Origin: Nitrospiraceae bacterium
GTDB lineage: Bacteria; Nitrospirota; Nitrospiria; Nitrospirales; Nitrospiraceae
Direction: 5' to 3'
Assembly (NCBI GenBank): GCA_005800255.1
Contig: SYGW01000141.1
Location: 1-8,313, forward strand
Length of the DNA stretch: 8,313 nucleotides
In this document: positions 6,056 through 8,313 of the stretch, piece by piece
Layout of the letters: each line of letters starts with the position of its first letter
Position numbering within the stretch: position 1 is the first letter of the stretch
The notes under the pieces: generated by a model
Seen by the model: only the letters and a program-made list of their open reading frames with translations
The model's database searches: none
Told to the model about the DNA's origin: nothing
Position numbers and translations under genes: made by a program

Positions 6056-6129
6056 ATCTTCGAAAATACTTATCATCATCACCCAGTGCTGTCAATTTTG
6101 CGAGGGCTTGTACCCATGGGAAGCCGCTG

Positions 6130-6786
6130 CTAGCAGGGTTGCGACGGGTGGCACGAGAGAACTTGCTGTTCCCGGCTGCCGGACCGGAAGACGGTGAGGC
6201 CTTTGCATTCGAGTCGGTAGGCGAGCAAAAATGCCTCTGCCACCTGGGCCTTGGTCGCCGAAGCTGGCAGATTGATGGTTTTCGAGACGCCGCTGCCGCT
6301 ATATCGCTGAAACACCGCTTGTATCTGCATATGCTGTTCGGGCGAGACGTCATGCGCTGTGACAAAGAGCCGTTGGAGCTCTTCCGGAATTGACGTGAGT
6401 TGTTGAATGGAGGGCTGAGCTGCCAAGTCTGATTGGAGCCGGTCGAGGTCGAGTCCGAGTGCCTGTGCGCGGCGGATGAAGGCTGGATGTTGCGAAGTGA
6501 GGACCGTTCCGTCCATGACGCGGCGGGTGACTTGCACTCCGTAGATCGGTTCAATGCCGGGCGAGCAGTCGGCGAGGAGGCTGATGCTGCCGATCGGCGC
6601 GATGGTCGTCACGGTTGCGTTCCTGAGGCGCTGGCGCTGTGCCTGGAGCCGGCTGCGCCGATAGGCGGGAAAGACTCCACGTTCCCTGGCGAGGTCTGCG
6701 GAGGCGCGATGGGCCTGTTCTTGAAAGAACGTCATCATTGCCGTAGCGGTCTGGATCGCGGCGTCGGAGTTATAGGGGATGTTCAG
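6130..6786 (-). CDS. nrdJ: Class II ribonucleotide reductase, 3' part beyond a frameshift
   Basis: The C-terminal third of the adenosylcobalamin-dependent ribonucleotide reductase, in the -1 frame relative to the 5' part. It opens with LNIPYNSDAAIQTATAMMTFF, which directly continues the sequence GFADLLMR that ends the 5' part. It holds the phosphate-binding block RNATVTTIAPIGSIS (about 426-440 of a restored 589-residue protein) and CSPGIEPIY. It ends in a short tail, GSREQQVLSCHPSQPC. Many relatives go on after QVL with a cysteine-rich zinc-binding region; here only two cysteines remain, seven residues apart counting both, possibly the redox pair that re-reduces the active site. No start codon with a ribosome site is seen at the head of this part (the first ATGs, near 6738, have none), so independent translation is unlikely. 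The given start is where the frame joins the 5' part. Confidence 0.8.
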   Translation of the reverse strand: MNIPYNSDAAIQTATAMMTFFQEQAHRASADLARERGVFPAYRRSRLQAQRQRLRNATVTTIAPIGSISLLADCSPGIEPIYGVQVTRRVMDGTVLTSQHPAFIRRAQALGLDLDRLQSDLAAQPSIQQLTSIPEELQRLFVTAHDVSPEQHMQIQAVFQRYSGSGVSKTINLPASATKAQVAEAFLLAYRLECKGLTVFRSGSREQQVLSCHPSQPC

Positions 6787-6790
6787 CGCA
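6780..6790 (-). other. Frameshift site in nrdJ
   Basis: On the minus strand the codons read CTG ATG CGC TGA AC. The expected protein continues LMR-LNIPYNS, which would be read if one C were added after CGC (CGC CTG AAC). This is the signature of a single-base loss in a CC pair. No slippery heptamer is present to support programmed shifting. Either a real mutation or a sequencing/assembly error explains it. Confidence 0.8.
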
Positions 6791-7898
6791 TCAGGAGGTC
6801 GGCAAAGCCCATGATGCCCAGCCCGATTTTCCTCGTGCGTTTCGTCATGCGGTCGATGGCGGGAAGGGGGAAACGGTTGCGATCGATGGCGTTGTCGAGG
6901 AAGCGCACAGCGAGGGGAATGGTGTCGGCCAATCTGGCGAAGTCGATGGCTGGGTGTGCCGGTGTGCGCGTGACGAAGTTTGCGACATTGATGGAGCCGA
7001 GGGTGCAGGACTCATAGGGCAGCAGCGGCTGCTCGCCACAGGGGTTGATCGACTCGATGGCGCCCAGCTGCGGGGTCGGATTGGCCCGGTTGATGGTGTC
7101 CAGGAAGATCAGTCCCGGTTCACCGCTGGCCCAGGCCGCTTCCACGAGCCGATCGAATAGGAGTTGGGCCGGGAGCCGTCCGGTCGGTTTATGGGTGCGC
7201 GGATTGATCAGGGGAAAGGTCCGTTGCCGTGCGAGCGCCTGCATGAACGAGTCGGTCATGCCGATAGAGAGATTGAAATTCGTCATCTCCTCCGGCGTCT
7301 GTTTGAGCGAGATGAAGTCGAGGATGTCCGGATGGTCGATCCGGAGGATGCCCATATTGGCGCCGCGTCTGGTCCCTCCTTGCTTGATGACGTCCGTCGA
7401 GAGGTTGAAGAGGCGCATGAAGGAGATGGGCCCGGAGGCCACGCCGCTCGATGAGGCGACCAAGTCGTTGTGCGGGCGTACGCGGCTAAAGGAGAATCCT
7501 GTGCCGCCGCCTGATTGGTGGATAAGGGCTTGATGTTTGAGGCTGTCATAAATGGAGAGGAGGGAGTCTTCGACCGGGAGGACGAAGCAGGCGGAGAGTT
7601 GCTGGAGCCGGCGTCCCGCGTTCATCAGCGTGGGGGAATTGGGCAGAAAGTCGCGCCGGGCCATGCAATCGTACCAGCGCTGGGCCGCCTGGGGCAGCCG
7701 GCTAGCTTTGGGGTAGAGCCGTTCCGCCTGTGCTATGTCGGTGGCGACACGCCAGAAGAGCTGCGCCGGGGTCTCGATGATCCTGCCGACATTATTCTTG
7801 GCCAGGTAGCGTCCTCGAAGGACGGTTGTGGCATGGTCGGACAGGTGCAATCGCGGAGTGCGTGGCGGGCGCGAGGGTGTCGTCTTTTTGACGGCCAT
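6783..7898 (-). CDS. nrdJ: Class II (B12-dependent) ribonucleotide reductase, 5' part, ended by a frameshift
   Basis: The first 371 residues of an adenosylcobalamin-dependent ribonucleoside reductase, which makes deoxyribonucleotides with or without oxygen. NSPTLMNAG (87-95) binds substrate, and Cys104 in LSACFVLP is one of the redox pair. QGGTRRGANMGIL (173-185) is family-conserved. NPCGEQ (285-290) supplies Asn285, the thiyl-radical Cys287 and Glu289, and Cys298 in ESCTLGS is the second redox cysteine. The reading stops at TGA 6785-6783 inside GFADLLMR, where relatives continue without a break. The continuation lies in the -1 frame. The ATG at 7898 is preferred over 7964 because residues before it do not resemble the family and a TATAAT box lies between the two. 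It diverges from the YjbQ-family gene. Confidence 0.88.
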   Translation of the reverse strand: MAVKKTTPSRPPRTPRLHLSDHATTVLRGRYLAKNNVGRIIETPAQLFWRVATDIAQAERLYPKASRLPQAAQRWYDCMARRDFLPNSPTLMNAGRRLQQLSACFVLPVEDSLLSIYDSLKHQALIHQSGGGTGFSFSRVRPHNDLVASSSGVASGPISFMRLFNLSTDVIKQGGTRRGANMGILRIDHPDILDFISLKQTPEEMTNFNLSIGMTDSFMQALARQRTFPLINPRTHKPTGRLPAQLLFDRLVEAAWASGEPGLIFLDTINRANPTPQLGAIESINPCGEQPLLPYESCTLGSINVANFVTRTPAHPAIDFARLADTIPLAVRFLDNAIDRNRFPLPAIDRMTKRTRKIGLGIMGFADLLMR

Positions 7899-7904
7899 GC
7901 CGCC

Positions 7905-7910
7905 ATTATA
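7905..7910 (-). promoter_or_regulatory. TATAAT -10 box of nrdJ, probably giving a leaderless transcript
   Basis: A perfect -10 hexamer on the minus strand ends 6 nt before the nrdJ ATG at 7898, so the expected start of transcription falls on the A of the ATG. No Shine-Dalgarno sequence precedes the ATG (GGCGGC only). The -35 at the usual distance is GATCAA, a poor match. Confidence 0.45.
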
Positions 7911-8007
7911 TACAAGTATCGGCCTGATTGATCGAGGGGACCCGTGATTTTGTCCTGCTTGCATCTTGCTTGTCTGGTTCGGCAGAATGAGGGCCCACTG
8001 GCCGACG

Positions 8008-8313
8008 ATGATGAAATCCTATCGCGAAGAGCTCTGGTTCGAAACGAAGACGCGGCGCGCCTATCTCAACATCACGCAGCAGGTTGAGGCGGTGGTGAGG
8101 AAGAGCGGCGTCCAGGATGGGCTCGTGCTGGTCAATGCCATGCATATCACTGCCAGCGTTTATATCAATGACGACGAGCCGGGCCTGCTCAAGGACTATG
8201 ACCGTTTCTTGGAGGAGTTGGTTCCTCAAGGCGCGACCTACCGGCACAATGAAACGGGCGAAGATAACGGCGATGCCCATATTAAGCGTCAGGTGATGGG
8301 GCGGGAAGTCGTC
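8008..8313 (+). CDS. YjbQ/UPF0047 family protein (partial, runs off the right edge)
   Basis: The first 102 codons of a gene cut by the window end. The sequence matches the YjbQ/UPF0047 family (about 130-140 residues): [20 protein letters not shown] at the start, [32 protein letters not shown] in the middle, and [23 protein letters not shown] with its conserved His and Asn residues. Some members have weak thiamine-phosphate synthase activity in vitro; the true role is unsettled. Conserved His46, His80 and His91 probably form the metal or active site. In-frame ATGs lie at 7987, 8008 and 8011. None has a good ribosome site, and family members usually start just before SYR, so 8008 or 8011 is preferred. 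It is divergent from nrdJ across about 110 bp, in which I see no convincing promoter for this gene. Confidence 0.88.
   Translation, partial: MMKSYREELWFETKTRRAYLNITQQVEAVVRKSGVQDGLVLVNAMHITASVYINDDEPGLLKDYDRFLEELVPQGATYRHNETGEDNGDAHIKRQVMGREVV

Noticed and set aside
6100..6129. Hairpin GGCTT/AAGCC after the nrdJ stop as a terminator
   Set aside because: The stem is only 5 bp with an 11-nt loop and no U-run follows.
5658..6554. Minus-strand open frame of 298 codons overlapping nrdJ and the SH3-protein gene
   Set aside because: It is out of frame with both recognised genes, covers their start and end regions, and is low-complexity Ser/Arg-rich shadow sequence.
6780..6790. Programmed -1 frameshifting in nrdJ
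   Set aside because: No X-XXY-YYZ slippery run precedes the TGA; a missing C in a CC pair is simpler.

Overview
The window is GC-rich bacterial chromosomal DNA, tightly packed with genes. The gene set, the HpnD/HpnE squalene route and a dispersed-looking repeat after hpnE that resembles one I remember from Nitrospira genomes all suggest a Nitrospira-like member of Nitrospirota. That assignment is inference, not proof.

Layout. Positions 1-1470 carry three plus-strand genes in close succession: the 3' end of a TldE/PmbA-type protease subunit gene, a dienelactone hydrolase family gene and a small unrecognised gene with an acidic, serine-rich tail. They converge on a minus-strand type-4 (Fe-S) uracil-DNA glycosylase gene (2132-1494). 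This gene has a clear sigma70-type promoter, and a perfect 8-bp inverted repeat sits on its -10 box and likely transcription start. The 213-bp gap 2133-2345 holds that promoter and a ~125-bp element with imperfect terminal inverted repeats. The element starts straight after the hpnE stop codon and probably supplies a terminator.

Positions 6010-2346 form a minus-strand gene row: a membrane-anchored SH3-like protein, a HAD phosphatase, HpnD (presqualene diphosphate synthase) and HpnE (FAD-dependent hydroxysqualene reductase/desaturase family). hpnD and hpnE overlap by 4 nt (GTGA), so they are probably translationally coupled. HpnD and HpnE are two of the three enzymes of the HpnCDE route from farnesyl diphosphate to squalene, the hopanoid precursor. 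HpnC is not in the window.

Upstream of that row lies a gene for an adenosylcobalamin-dependent (class II) ribonucleotide reductase (7898-6130, minus). One missing base near 6786 breaks it into two reading frames. Its catalytic and substrate-binding motifs are intact on both sides of the break, and it lacks a long zinc-finger tail. A TATAAT box placed so that transcription would start at the ATG suggests a leaderless mRNA. Diverging from it at the right edge is a partial YjbQ/UPF0047 family gene.

No tRNA, rRNA, CRISPR array or transposase gene was seen. The points most worth a second look are the palindrome on the glycosylase promoter, the clamp-binding-like C-terminus of that glycosylase, the repeat element after hpnE, the nrdJ frameshift and its leaderless-looking promoter, and the degenerate FAD motifs of HpnE.
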